Shown: positions 8,507 to 16,418 of the stretch, in pieces
How the letters are laid out: each line of letters starts with the position of its first letter
Numbering within the stretch: the first letter of the stretch is position 1
Origin: Ectobacillus sp. JY-23
GTDB taxonomy: Bacteria; Bacillota; Bacilli; Bacillales; Bacillaceae_G
Length of the DNA stretch: 64,000 bases
NCBI RefSeq assembly: GCF_023022965.1
Contig: NZ_CP095462.1
Coordinates: forward strand, 248,001 to 312,000
Reading direction: 5' to 3'
Made by a program: the position numbers and the translations under genes
Notes under the pieces: model-generated
The model's database searches: none
What the model was told of the DNA's origin: nothing
The model's input: only the letters and a program-made list of their open reading frames with translations

Positions 8507-9265
8507 ATGAAGATGACTGGTAAAAATAATATTGCTGTAATTACAGGAGCCAGTGATCCTAGAGATATTGGAACGGCTATTTGTCGTAAACTAGCTTCTC
8601 GTGGCATTCATATTTTCTTTACGCATTGGCATGCAGAAGCTGCATGGATTCAAGTATTTCAACAAGAGATTATGAATATGGGTGTCTTATGCGCTCATAT
8701 GAATATTGATTTGGCTGACAAACATGCTGCTTTTCACCTATTAGATACTGTGCAAGAAAAGTTAGGCGTTCCATCTACATTAGTTAATAACGCGGCATAT
8801 TCGATAAGCAGCAGCTATAAAGAGTTAGATGCCACAACATTGGATGAACATTATGCAGTAAATATGAGATCTACTTTTCTTCTTTGTACAGAATTTGCTC
8901 GTCGCTTTGAAAAAACTGGTTTAGCAGCAGGGAGGATTATTAATATGACATCTGGTCAAGAGCTAGGATCGATGCCTGGTGAGTTAGCATACGCAGCAAC
9001 TAAAGGGGCTATTTCAGCCTTTACCAGGTCGCTATCGCAGGAGCTGGCGCCATTAGGAATCACAGTTAATGCAGTTAACCCTGGGCCGACAGATTCAACT
9101 TGGATGAACAATGAAATAAGGGAACATCTATTACCTAAATTGCCTATGGGCCGCATTGGTGAACCAGAGGATGTGGCAAAGATTATTGCGTTTCTTGTGA
9201 GTGAAGAAGACCAATGGATGACAGGGCAGGTGATTCACTCTGAGGGCGGTTTTATTCGAGGGTGA
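8507..9265 (+). CDS. short-chain dehydrogenase/reductase (FabG-like)
   Basis: A 252-residue classical SDR. Visible motifs are the N-terminal nucleotide site VITGASDPRDIGTAI, a variant of TGxxxGIG; NNAAYS in place of NNAG; the catalytic Ser in NMTSGQE with YAATK; and NPGPTDS after the active site. It is probably an NADP(H)- or NAD(H)-linked oxidoreductase acting on an alcohol or ketone. The GASDPRDIG loop, with an inserted Asp-Pro, is common in a Bacillus subgroup annotated as 3-ketoacyl-ACP reductase-like, but the substrate is not known. AAAGGCGG lies upstream of the ATG. It is a single-gene unit with a terminator right after it. Confidence 0.85.
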   Translation: MKMTGKNNIAVITGASDPRDIGTAICRKLASRGIHIFFTHWHAEAAWIQVFQQEIMNMGVLCAHMNIDLADKHAAFHLLDTVQEKLGVPSTLVNNAAYSISSSYKELDATTLDEHYAVNMRSTFLLCTEFARRFEKTGLAAGRIINMTSGQELGSMPGELAYAATKGAISAFTRSLSQELAPLGITVNAVNPGPTDSTWMNNEIREHLLPKLPMGRIGEPEDVAKIIAFLVSEEDQWMTGQVIHSEGGFIRG

Positions 9266-9284
9266 ATTACAGGTTCAGTAACAG

Positions 9285-9322
9285 CTGTACTGATGTATAA
9301 TAAAATCAGTACAGTCTTTTTA
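9285..9322 (+). terminator. rho-independent terminator
   Basis: CTGTACTGAT and ATCAGTACAG form a perfect 10-bp stem, followed by TCTTTTTA, just after the SDR gene. Confidence 0.8.
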
Positions 9323-9381
9323 GGTAGAAAAAATGTACACAAATAGGACATTCGTATAGTAAGGAATTGGGGGATAAAAAG

Positions 9382-9414
9382 ATGCTATCAATTTCTAAGG
9401 TGTTATATGTCTAG
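9382..9414 (+). CDS. possible 10-residue leader peptide
   Basis: The best ribosome binding site before the MFS gene (GGAATTGGGGGAT) serves an ATG at 9382. It encodes MLSISKVLYV and stops at a TAG overlapping the MFS start (ATGTCTAG). The MFS ATG itself has no clear Shine-Dalgarno sequence. This suggests a leader whose translation delivers ribosomes to the transporter start. Alternatively it may be a frameshift remnant of a longer N-terminus. Confidence 0.3.
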   Translation: MLSISKVLYV

Positions 9415-10681
9415 CACAGCTTATGGAACAAATCGGAGTTATATTTCTCAGGAAAAACAAAAACAGCTATACAAGCGTACGTTACTCATTGTAAGTATTT
9501 CGCAGGTGTTTGGCGGAGCGGGATTAGCTGCTGGCATTACTGTAGGTGCGCTTCTTGCACAGCAAATGCTTGGGACAGATGCAGTTACTGGCATTCCATC
9601 CGCTTTATTTACCCTAGGATCGGCAGGAGCTGCTTTACTGGTGGGAAAACTTTCTCAGCGCTATGGTCGCCGTATAGGACTTACGACTGGCTTTATGATA
9701 GGTGGAATTGGAGCAATTGGTGTCGTGACAGCAGCTGTATTGGAGAGTGTTCTTCTACTATTCGTCTCGTTACTTATTTATGGTGCTGGAACAGCGACAA
9801 ATTTGCAAGCTCGTTATGCAGGTACGGACTTAGCAAATGATAAACAACGAGCCACTGCTGTGAGTACGGCTATGGTGTTTACAACGTTTGGTGCAGTTGC
9901 GGGGCCTAACTTAGTAAATACAATGGGCAGCTTCGCCTTATCTCTTGGTCTTCCATCACTTTCTGGCCCGTTTATATTATCAGCAACAGCCTATCTTTTA
10001 GCAGGCTTTATCCTTTTTGTTATGCTTCGCCCGGACCCATTAATTATCGCAAAAGCAATAGAAGTTTCTAACCAAGCGTATAGTCAAAAAGGGTATTCAC
10101 ACACGGATCAGCTTGAAAATAACAAGGGAGTAATAATGGGTGCAACCATGATGGTCCTTACGCAAATTGTCATGGTTGCTATTATGACAATGACACCGGT
10201 ACACATGAGACATCATGGACATGGTTTAAGTGAAATAGGTCTTGTTATTGGATTTCATATCGGCTCAATGTATCTTCCATCACTAGTTACAGGAATTTTG
10301 GTGGATAAGATAGGTCGTATTACGATGGCTGTTGCTTCTGGCGTTACGTTGCTTTTGGCTGGTTTACTAGCGGCGATTATCCCTGGTGATTCTGTTATCC
10401 TTTTAGTAATTGCGCTTTCTTTATTAGGATTAGGGTGGAATTTTGGCTTGATAAGTGGGACTGCTTTACTCATTGATTCAACCAAAGCTTCAACGCGAGC
10501 TAAAACACAAGGTACGGTGGATGTTTTAATTGCGCTGTCGGGTGCTTCAGGTGGTGCCTTGTCCGGAATGGTTGTAGCTCATGCAAGTTACTCGGCATTA
10601 TCGTTGGCCGGAGGGCTGCTAGCTTTATTGCTCATTCCAGTCGTGTTCTGGTCTCGAAGGGAGAATAATAACACTATATAA
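9407..10681 (+). CDS. MFS transporter
   Basis: A 424-residue major facilitator with about twelve hydrophobic segments. The loop between TM2 and TM3 carries the GKLSQRYGRRIGL form of the MFS motif A, and the equivalent loop of the second half reads DKIGRITMAV. It begins with a polar N-terminal tail (residues 1-25). The family exports or imports small molecules by proton exchange; the LARYAGTDLAND and MTPVHMRHHGHGL segments recall Bacillus MFS proteins of unknown substrate. Translation may be coupled to the short leader that overlaps its ATG. Confidence 0.85.
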   Translation: MSSTAYGTNRSYISQEKQKQLYKRTLLIVSISQVFGGAGLAAGITVGALLAQQMLGTDAVTGIPSALFTLGSAGAALLVGKLSQRYGRRIGLTTGFMIGGIGAIGVVTAAVLESVLLLFVSLLIYGAGTATNLQARYAGTDLANDKQRATAVSTAMVFTTFGAVAGPNLVNTMGSFALSLGLPSLSGPFILSATAYLLAGFILFVMLRPDPLIIAKAIEVSNQAYSQKGYSHTDQLENNKGVIMGATMMVLTQIVMVAIMTMTPVHMRHHGHGLSEIGLVIGFHIGSMYLPSLVTGILVDKIGRITMAVASGVTLLLAGLLAAIIPGDSVILLVIALSLLGLGWNFGLISGTALLIDSTKASTRAKTQGTVDVLIALSGASGGALSGMVVAHASYSALSLAGGLLALLLIPVVFWSRRENNNTI

Positions 10682-10745
10682 GGAATGTTTGCTTTGTTAG
10701 CTGAATGGAATGAATGTTATAGAATTAAAGCATTAGGAGGGGATT

Positions 10746-11492
10746 ATGTTAACTAACTTACATGATTACTTAAAAGATATTATGGTTCATATACCTGCGG
10801 GACAAATTCGCTTGCGAGATTTTCGAAACGAGCAAAAATGGATTAGTTCAAACTATAAATTTGGAATGCCTGGTACTAGAAATAATTTAAAGGAAATTGT
10901 ATGGGATGTAGAGGTAAAGCAATTTTACCTTGCCAAATATACAGTAACAGAAGAGCTGTATGAAGCAGTGATGGGCTTCTCAAAAACTGGAGGGCGCCAA
11001 CCGGTTGTCAATATATCTTGGTTAGAGGCGGTGTATTTTTGCAATGTGTTGTCTGAGGCACTTGGATATGAGAAGTTTTATGGGGTGGATGATGAAGGTA
11101 AGTTGGTCACCTGTCATACAAGCAGCAATGGTTTCCGTTTACCGACCGATGCGGAGTGGCAATATGCATGTCAGGCATCATCAACGGGATATCGGTATGA
11201 TAACATTACTAAAATTGCTTGGTATAAAGATAATTCTCATGGACAAGTACATGAGGTTGGTAAGAAACAGCCCAATGCTTGGGGCTTATATGATATGATT
11301 GGCAACGTTTGGGAATGGTGCTGGGATTTATATGATGAAGAAACGTTTGGTGATTATAGAATCATTCGTGGAGGAAGCTGGGCAGAAGAAGAACGCGGCT
11401 GTGGAGCTACTTGTCGCCGAAAAAGCATGCCGGATTTTTCTATAGACGACATTGGTTTCCGAGTTGCTAGGAACTGTAATAAGGAACAGTAG
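10746..11492 (+). CDS. SUMF1/formylglycine-generating-enzyme-like protein without the usual active cysteine
   Basis: The 248-residue protein has the SUMF1 fold pattern: MVHIPAGQIRL at the start, YTVTEELYEAVM, then FRLPTDAEWQYAC, NAWGLYDMIGNVWEWCWD, IIRGGSWAEEE and DIGFRVAR at the end. True formylglycine-generating enzymes have a Cys just after the GGS motif and another in the following CR segment. Here GGSW is followed by acidic residues, with Cys only further on (CGATCRRK), so FGE activity is doubtful. Related roles include sulfoxide synthase-like or lectin-like domains. No sulfatase gene is nearby. It has a strong AGGAGGGG site. Confidence 0.75.
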   Translation: MLTNLHDYLKDIMVHIPAGQIRLRDFRNEQKWISSNYKFGMPGTRNNLKEIVWDVEVKQFYLAKYTVTEELYEAVMGFSKTGGRQPVVNISWLEAVYFCNVLSEALGYEKFYGVDDEGKLVTCHTSSNGFRLPTDAEWQYACQASSTGYRYDNITKIAWYKDNSHGQVHEVGKKQPNAWGLYDMIGNVWEWCWDLYDEETFGDYRIIRGGSWAEEERGCGATCRRKSMPDFSIDDIGFRVARNCNKEQ

Positions 11493-11545
11493 ATGGAGTG
11501 TTTTGTATGAGAACGTGTATTTTATTATGAATAACTGTTCTTACC

Positions 11546-11586
11546 GGAGCTCATCTTGTCATTGTGAAAGACAAGATGAGCTCCCT
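11546..11586 (+). terminator. stem-loop after the SUMF1-like gene
   Basis: GGAGCTCATCTTGTC and GACAAGATGAGCTCC form a 15-bp perfect stem with a short loop. The following tail is CCTTC rather than a T-run, so it may act as a weak terminator or an mRNA-stabilising 3' hairpin. Confidence 0.45.
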
Positions 11587-11677
11587 TCAAAGATAAGTAA
11601 GGAAAACATAAAATAGTGGCTAAGAAAGATGGAGCTGTATATTGAAACTATCCACAATAGATTCAGGAGATAATGAC

Positions 11678-12115
11678 ATGATTCAAATTAGAAAAGCGAT
11701 ACGTGACGATTTAGAAAGCTTAGTACATATTGATTTTGAGGTTATAGGACGCAGTAGAGAGGAAAAATTATTAGAAGCCATAAAAGAAGATAGATGCATT
11801 TTGGCACAAATAGAAAAGCAGAATGCAGGTTTTTTAATTTATCATAAGCACTTTTTTGAACAGCTGTTTATTGATTTGATTATTGTACATCCAGCGTTAC
11901 GAAAAAGAGGTGTCGCAAAGGCTTTGATAGAGTATGTGGAAAATGCTTGTACATCAAAGAAGATTTTCTCATCAACGAACAAGTCTAATGAAAGTATGCA
12001 ACATGTGTTTGATACACTTCATTATAAACAAAGTGGCTATATTGACAATTTAGATGAAGGTGATCCGGAAATTGTATTTTATAAAGAAATTAGCTCTTTG
12101 AAATCATCGGAGTGA
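11678..12115 (+). CDS. GNAT-family N-acetyltransferase
   Basis: The chosen ATG (MIQIRKAIRDD) has AGGAGATAATGAC upstream; a TTG 36 bases earlier in the same frame does not. The product of about 145 residues has the GNAT fold: an N-terminal IRKAIRDDLESLVHID helix, a central beta strand, and acetyl-CoA-binding motif A (DLIIVHPALRKRGVAKALI, with RKRGVA as the Q/RxxGxG/A loop). The C-terminal part SSTNKSNESMQHVFDTLHYKQSG is typical of small-molecule acetyltransferases. The substrate is unknown and the gene is monocistronic. Confidence 0.82.
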   Translation: MIQIRKAIRDDLESLVHIDFEVIGRSREEKLLEAIKEDRCILAQIEKQNAGFLIYHKHFFEQLFIDLIIVHPALRKRGVAKALIEYVENACTSKKIFSSTNKSNESMQHVFDTLHYKQSGYIDNLDEGDPEIVFYKEISSLKSSE

Positions 12116-12254
12116 TATTTTTCAAACAAATAATTTTATTATGTAAACTGAAGGGTGTAAAAATAGTACGCTTACAATTATTGTGCAAGATGCTGACGAT
12201 TGTTACATTGACAAATATAGGATTCTTTCTTACTCTTTAAATAAAGGGGGTGTC

Positions 12255-12338
12255 ATGATGGCAAATATTTTATTGCCAGAAACTTCAGTGTCCCATGCAA
12301 AGTCTGATGTTAAAAGGGCGATCCTTTTGCATGGGTAA
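12255..12338 (+). CDS. possible 27-residue peptide overlapping an RNA fold
   Basis: An ATG follows AAAGGGGGTGTC, a very strong ribosome binding site. The frame reads MMANILLPETSVSHAK and ends 27 codons on. A TTGACA lies at 12208-12213 but the matching -10 (TACTCT) is poor. The frame overlaps the inverted repeat described next, so it may be a leader peptide for the CD3324-family gene at 12422. Confidence 0.3.
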   Translation: MMANILLPETSVSHAKSDVKRAILLHG

Positions 12339-12361
12339 GAACAAAGAATTTAGATCGCCTT
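12292..12361 (+). other. possible H-type pseudoknot upstream of the CD3324-family gene
   Basis: CCCATGCAAA (12292-12301) pairs with TTTGCATGGG (12326-12335). The loop between them holds GGGCGATC, which can pair with GATCGCC (12353-12359) downstream. A stem whose loop pairs with 3' sequence is the H-type pseudoknot layout. It lies between a strong ribosome binding site and the next gene, so a regulatory leader is possible. Seen directly in sequence; function is inference. Confidence 0.3.
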
Positions 12362-12421
12362 AGGTATTAACGCAGGCTTTGCACCTTATTATTTATCTTA
12401 CAATAAGGAGCGGGCAAACCG

Positions 12422-12685
12422 ATGAAATATGTAAAAGCTGCGGCGGTATTACCTGAAGAGTTACTGCAAGAGCTGCAAAAGTACGTACAAGGGGAATTAC
12501 TGTATATCCCTAAACGAAAAGAAAATCATGAACAATGGGGCTCGCGCTCAGGCGGGCGCAAGCAATTGGATGAAAGAAATGAAGCGATTCGACTGGCCTA
12601 TAAGGGCGGTAAGCATATAACGCAATTATCACAGGAATACTTTTTATCGGTGGATACAATCAAACGAATTGTATATGCACAGTAA
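12422..12685 (+). CDS. CD3324-family HTH protein
   Basis: An 87-residue protein matching the pattern of CD3324-family small proteins: N-terminal MKYVKAAAVLPEELLQELQK, then GELLYIPKRK, a basic WGSRSGGRKQLDERN segment, and a C-terminal helix-turn-helix (AIRLAYKGGKHITQLSQEYF, LSVDTIKRIVY) like the Mor/C-activator or recombinase HTH. It probably binds DNA, perhaps as a small transcription regulator. It is preceded by AAGGAGCGGG and followed at once by a terminator. The long leader with a possible pseudoknot suggests post-transcriptional control. Confidence 0.75.
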   Translation: MKYVKAAAVLPEELLQELQKYVQGELLYIPKRKENHEQWGSRSGGRKQLDERNEAIRLAYKGGKHITQLSQEYFLSVDTIKRIVYAQ

Positions 12686-12692
12686 TCAAGGT

Positions 12693-12725
12693 AGCGATAA
12701 CTCGTGTACGAGTTGTCGCTTTTTG
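12693..12725 (+). terminator. rho-independent terminator
   Basis: AGCGATAACTCG and CGAGTTGTCGCT form a stem with a TGTA loop, followed by TTTTT. Confidence 0.8.
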
Positions 12726-12823
12726 GGTTAAATTCATTTATAAATCGTATTTGCATTAGCGTAGGGGCAAAAGGATTTCCTATAATATAGAGGAGAATGT
12801 CGGCTGTAAAAGGAGTGGAAATA

Positions 12824-13462
12824 ATGCATACATGTATTAGAAGTGATGAGTTTAATTTTATTAAGATGCAAATACGCAATATTGTAAATGGATATGCAGC
12901 GTCAAGTGATAAGGATGTTCTGCAAGCACTTGTGTCTCTAGTAAAAGAGCGTGTTTTAGATGTTTGTCATGATTTCAACGAAGAACAGATGAAGCTACTG
13001 CATACGATTGAAGAGATTCGAGATAAAGAGGATGCAGAACGATTTTTCCTGCAACTTGCACCTTATGTTAAACCATTTCCAGAATTGACAGAGCAGGGGT
13101 TAAAAAGGGTATTTCCAAAGGTCAAACGTCTTAAAAAGCCCGACCTGGCAGGGTGGAATTTACAAGAAACTTCATACATTAGCTGGGATGATAAAGGGTC
13201 TAACCAAAGATATATCATCGCTGTAAATGAGGATGGACTTGTTGGGGTAAAGGGCGTATTTACAAGCTCACATCAGAAGGGGATATGTACGATCTGTAAA
13301 CGTCATGCGGAGATCGGGATGTTCATCTCTGAAGTAAAAGGATCGGTTATGGGAACCTATACGAAGCGAGGAAATTATATCTGTCAAGATACTATAATAT
13401 GTAATCAAAACATAACATCTTTAGAGAATTTGAACGACTTTGTATCGCGACAACGGAGCTAA
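12824..13462 (+). CDS. FusB/FusC-family EF-G-binding protein
   Basis: The product of 212 residues matches the size and layout of FusB-type proteins: an N-terminal helical bundle (SDEFNFIKMQIRNIVNGYA, HTIEEIRDKEDAERFF, LKPYVKPFP-like) and a C-terminal treble-clef zinc finger, with ligands in CTICKRHAEIG and in the YICQD...CNQN segment. FusB proteins bind elongation factor G on the ribosome and promote its release, giving fusidic acid tolerance in staphylococci; chromosomal Bacillus homologues are common and their native role is unclear. The ATG at 12824 has AAAAGGAG at good spacing; an in-frame ATG at 12797 is less likely. Confidence 0.82.
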   Translation: MHTCIRSDEFNFIKMQIRNIVNGYAASSDKDVLQALVSLVKERVLDVCHDFNEEQMKLLHTIEEIRDKEDAERFFLQLAPYVKPFPELTEQGLKRVFPKVKRLKKPDLAGWNLQETSYISWDDKGSNQRYIIAVNEDGLVGVKGVFTSSHQKGICTICKRHAEIGMFISEVKGSVMGTYTKRGNYICQDTIICNQNITSLENLNDFVSRQRS

Positions 13463-13475
13463 AAAATAATAATAT

Positions 13476-13511
13476 AAACCCTCGTCCTACATGTTAGGGC
13501 GAGGGTTTTAG
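13476..13511 (+). terminator. rho-independent terminator
   Basis: AAACCCTCGTCCTA pairs with TAGGGCGAGGGTTTT around a short loop, right after the FusB-like gene. Confidence 0.82.
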
Positions 13512-13653
13512 TATGTATAAGTATCAAACGCATTACATTTACATTCACAAACTGTTAATCTAACGCAGGAAAACGAAATAGGAAATGTATACATGTATTC
13601 TCTATGCTTGGACAAATTATATGGAAAAGACAGCCATAAGTGGAGGTACAGTC

Positions 13654-15195
13654 ATGGAGAAGCATCAAACAGGAACTAGTAAAATGCCGCAATATCCTGA
13701 GCCCTATTGGAGAACTAGTTTGGACATTCCGTCTTTCCCTAAACTAGATCGGGATATAGAAGCCGATGTAGCAATAGTTGGTGCGGGAATTTCTGGAATT
13801 ATAACCGCCTATTTACTTGCACAAGAAGGGCTAAATGTTGTTCTTTTAGAGGCAAGTACTATATTGAACGGAACAACGGGTCATACTACCGCGAAAATTA
13901 CTGCGCAGCATGATTTAATTTATGACGAACTGATTCATCATTTTGGGGAAGAAAAAGCTAGGCTATATTATCAAGCTAACAGCGATGCTTTGCAGTTTAT
14001 TAAAAATATGGTTAACGAACATCAGATTGAATGTGATTTTACGGAAGAAGATGCTTATATTTATGCCAATACAGGTGAAGGTGTTAAACAAATACAGGTG
14101 GAGTATGAAGCCTATAAGAAGCTTGGCATTGTGAGTGAATACGTACAAAGTATGCCGCTGCCACTTGAAATGCAGGCAGCCATTGTGATGAAGCAACAGG
14201 CTCAGTTCCATCCCTTGAAGTTTTTACTTCAGCTTGTTCAAGCTTTTGTAGGAAAATCAGGCATTATTTATGAGAACACGACAGCTGTCGATATTGAAAA
14301 AGGGGAGCGGCCGAGCGTTATCACAAGAGATGGTTACCGGGTCACCTGCAACCATATAGTATCCTGCTCGCATTTTCCCTTTTATGAAATGCCTAATTTA
14401 TACTTTACACGCATGTATGCAGAACGTTCATACGTGCTGGGTGTAAAGACAGAAAAAGCCTTCCCAGGCGGTATGTATTTGAGTGCGGACTCTCCGAAGC
14501 GTTCGCTGCGATATACGAACGTCAACGGAGAAAAGCTTGTTTTAATTGGAGGAGAAAGCCATAAAACGGGGCAAGGAATATGTACAATCAAGCACTATGA
14601 AGCACTAGAGGCCTTTGGTGAGGAATCATTCGGCATTACAGAGATTCCTTATAGATGGTCCGCTCAAGATTTAATTACCTTGGATAAAGTCCCTTACATT
14701 GGTCGTCTTTCAGCTGATGAGTCGAATATATTTGTTGCGACAGGATACAGGAAATGGGGGATGACAAACGGAACTGCAGCGGCTTTGTTATTAAGAGATT
14801 TGATTGTAGGAAGAGACAATCCATATCAAGAGCTGTATAGTCCGTCTAGATTTCATGCTGATCCGAATATTAAAGCCTTTATTACGACAAACATTGATGT
14901 GGCGAAGCATTTGATTGGCGACAAGATAGGGATTGTGCGTAGAAGTCCTAGTGACTTGAGTAGCGACGAAGGAGCCGTTGTTAATGTGAACGGAAAAAGA
15001 GCCTGTGGATATCGTGATGAGAGCGGGCACCTACATATTGTGGACTCTGCGTGTACTCACATGGGCTGTGAGCTTGCATGGAACAGCGGAGATCGTACAT
15101 GGGACTGTCCTTGTCATGGTTCTAGGTTTTCAGTGGATGGCGATGTAATTGAGGGACCAGCGGAAAAGCCTTTAAAGCGAATAGAACTGGAGTAA
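13654..15195 (+). CDS. FAD-dependent oxidoreductase with C-terminal Rieske domain
   Basis: The 513-residue protein joins two domains. Residues about 30-400 are a DAO-type FAD oxidoreductase, with the dinucleotide site VAIVGAGISGIITAYL, EAS at the strand end and GHTTAK for FAD contact. Residues about 430-510 are a Rieske [2Fe-2S] domain with CTHMGC and CPCHGS, all four ligands present. Such fusions (YhfW-like) oxidise an amine or similar substrate, passing electrons through the cluster; the substrate is unknown. ATG 13654 follows AAGTGGAGGTACAGTC, so the upstream 23 in-frame codons are excluded. A small SnoaL-like gene follows 80 bp on. Confidence 0.88.
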   Translation: MEKHQTGTSKMPQYPEPYWRTSLDIPSFPKLDRDIEADVAIVGAGISGIITAYLLAQEGLNVVLLEASTILNGTTGHTTAKITAQHDLIYDELIHHFGEEKARLYYQANSDALQFIKNMVNEHQIECDFTEEDAYIYANTGEGVKQIQVEYEAYKKLGIVSEYVQSMPLPLEMQAAIVMKQQAQFHPLKFLLQLVQAFVGKSGIIYENTTAVDIEKGERPSVITRDGYRVTCNHIVSCSHFPFYEMPNLYFTRMYAERSYVLGVKTEKAFPGGMYLSADSPKRSLRYTNVNGEKLVLIGGESHKTGQGICTIKHYEALEAFGEESFGITEIPYRWSAQDLITLDKVPYIGRLSADESNIFVATGYRKWGMTNGTAAALLLRDLIVGRDNPYQELYSPSRFHADPNIKAFITTNIDVAKHLIGDKIGIVRRSPSDLSSDEGAVVNVNGKRACGYRDESGHLHIVDSACTHMGCELAWNSGDRTWDCPCHGSRFSVDGDVIEGPAEKPLKRIELE

Positions 15196-15274
15196 GAGGT
15201 GTGTAATAGCATATTTCCTAAGCATGACGGTTACAAGAGAATGGCGCTACTTTTATTAAAAGGAAGTGGAAAGC

Positions 15275-15667
15275 ATGCAACTAGAGACAGTGAAACGTTT
15301 TTTTGAACTGAGTGAACAGTTCAGTACCTCGCCAGAAGATTATAAGCCATTGTTGCATCCAGACATTGAGCAGACTGAATTTCCAAATTGGATTACAGAT
15401 CGCGTCGTGGTCAGTAATTGGGATATGCTGCTGCAAAGAATGCCCGCCGGCAAAAAATTGCTTATGCAGCAAAAGTACGATATACAAGGTGTGATTGAAT
15501 CGGGAGATGTTGTAGTGACAGAAGTAATCTGGACTGCAGAGGTGGCTACGGACGTAGGAGTGTTTCGGATGGGGCAAAAATTAAAGGCTTATTTTTGTTG
15601 TGTATTTGAATTCAAAAACGGAAAGATATTTCGGCAACGAAACTACGACTGCTTTGAACGATTCTAA
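15275..15667 (+). CDS. SnoaL/NTF2-like protein
   Basis: A 130-residue protein with the cone-shaped NTF2-like pattern: an N-terminal helix (VKRFFELSEQFSTSPEDY), LLHPDIEQTEFPN, a middle helix, and C-terminal strands VVVTEVIWTAEV and FCCVFEFKNGKIFRQRNYDCF. Members act as small isomerases, hydrolases or ligand binders; this one cannot be placed further. ATG 15275 is preferred over the GTG at 15266 because AAAGGAAGTGG is then correctly spaced. It may share a transcript with the FAD/Rieske gene and is followed by a terminator at 15784. Confidence 0.75.
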   Translation: MQLETVKRFFELSEQFSTSPEDYKPLLHPDIEQTEFPNWITDRVVVSNWDMLLQRMPAGKKLLMQQKYDIQGVIESGDVVVTEVIWTAEVATDVGVFRMGQKLKAYFCCVFEFKNGKIFRQRNYDCFERF

Positions 15668-15783
15668 CTATCAAAGCTGTAGTGAATAAGCAAAGTGAAA
15701 ACATAATTCAGCAAATCAAGCTAAAGCAGAAACACATATTGTTAGATGCTGCAGAACAATAGGAAACTAAGATCAGAAAGAAA

Positions 15784-15815
15784 GCGGGAGTTCACAAGTG
15801 TGAGCTCCCGTTTTT
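15784..15815 (+). terminator. rho-independent terminator
   Basis: GCGGGAGTTCACA and TGTGAGCTCCCG form the stem, followed by TTTTT. It ends the FAD/Rieske-SnoaL unit. Confidence 0.8.
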
Positions 15816-15852
15816 AAATCATCATAAAGTGTCTGGTATAGATGTGCGTAGC

Positions 15853-16068
15853 CTAAGGTTTGTAGTCGGAAATCTTATTTGTTAACACCGGTGGTCCCAA
15901 CTCTTCTGTTTTAGAGTTGGATGGGCGTACTTGAATTTGTACATTTATCATTTTAGCGGTAATAATGTCAATTTTCCCAGACCAGGTCGGAGCTTCTTCG
16001 GGTGAAGAATACAATTTGAAACGCCAGCTGATTTCATCTGGTATAAACGCAAGTCCCTCATATCCATT
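15853..16068 (-). pseudogene. 3' remnant of a minus-strand gene, cut off at a repeat element
   Basis: Read on the minus strand, 71 open codons end in a proper TAG: GYEGLAFIPDEISWRFKLY at the start, WSGKIDIITAKMINVQIQV in the middle and SDYKP at the end. The sequence has clear protein character (Trp, aromatic and charged residues in blocks) but has no start codon or ribosome binding site. It stops at 16069-16071, exactly where the interspersed repeat begins. The 5' part is missing, so this looks like a gene whose beginning was lost when the repeat arrived or during a deletion. Family not recognised. Confidence 0.5.
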
Positions 16069-16275
16069 CTAAAAGATTGTTGTTTTTAGATAGGTTTCTT
16101 CGTTTCAGGTTGGTTGGAGCGGAAGGTGCGAGACGCCTGCGGGAGCAGCGGGTCAGGTGAGACCCCAGTAAGCCGAGAAGGCTCACCGCACGCCCCGCGG
16201 AAAGCGAGCAACCCCGAGCTGAAATCAACCACTCCCCACTACGTGTTACATAGCAACAAAGATTGGGAAAACAGT
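16069..16275 (+). repeat. interspersed GC-rich repeat, copy 1
   Basis: About 200 bp that is much richer in GC than its surroundings. It begins AAAGATTGTTGTTTTTAGAT, passes through GGAAGGTGCGAGAC, CTGCGGGAGCAGCGGGTC and CCCCGCGGAAAGCGAGC, and ends near ACAAAGATTGGGAAAACAG. The same string is found inverted at 31.4 and 48.8 kb, with a variant at 28.6 kb. The middle parts (GCGGGTCAGGTGAGACC and GGCTCACCGCACGCCCCGCGG) can fold into long hairpins. It carries no gene. Confidence 0.75.
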
Positions 16276-16418
16276 CATTATTTTTTATTGATACTTTACT
16301 CACAACGCAATTACCTTATGTACTGTCAACCTTGTTTGCAGGAATTAATCGCCAAAGCGAGAATACAAAGAGAGGTTATTTTCGTGATGAGTTGCACTAT
16401 TGTTTGAAGGAGGTTTAT

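Noticed and set aside
16263-16418. N-terminal extension of the serine hydrolase
   Set aside because: The extra 52 codons overlap the repeat's end, lack homology-like character and have no ribosome binding site, while ATG 16419 has a perfect one.
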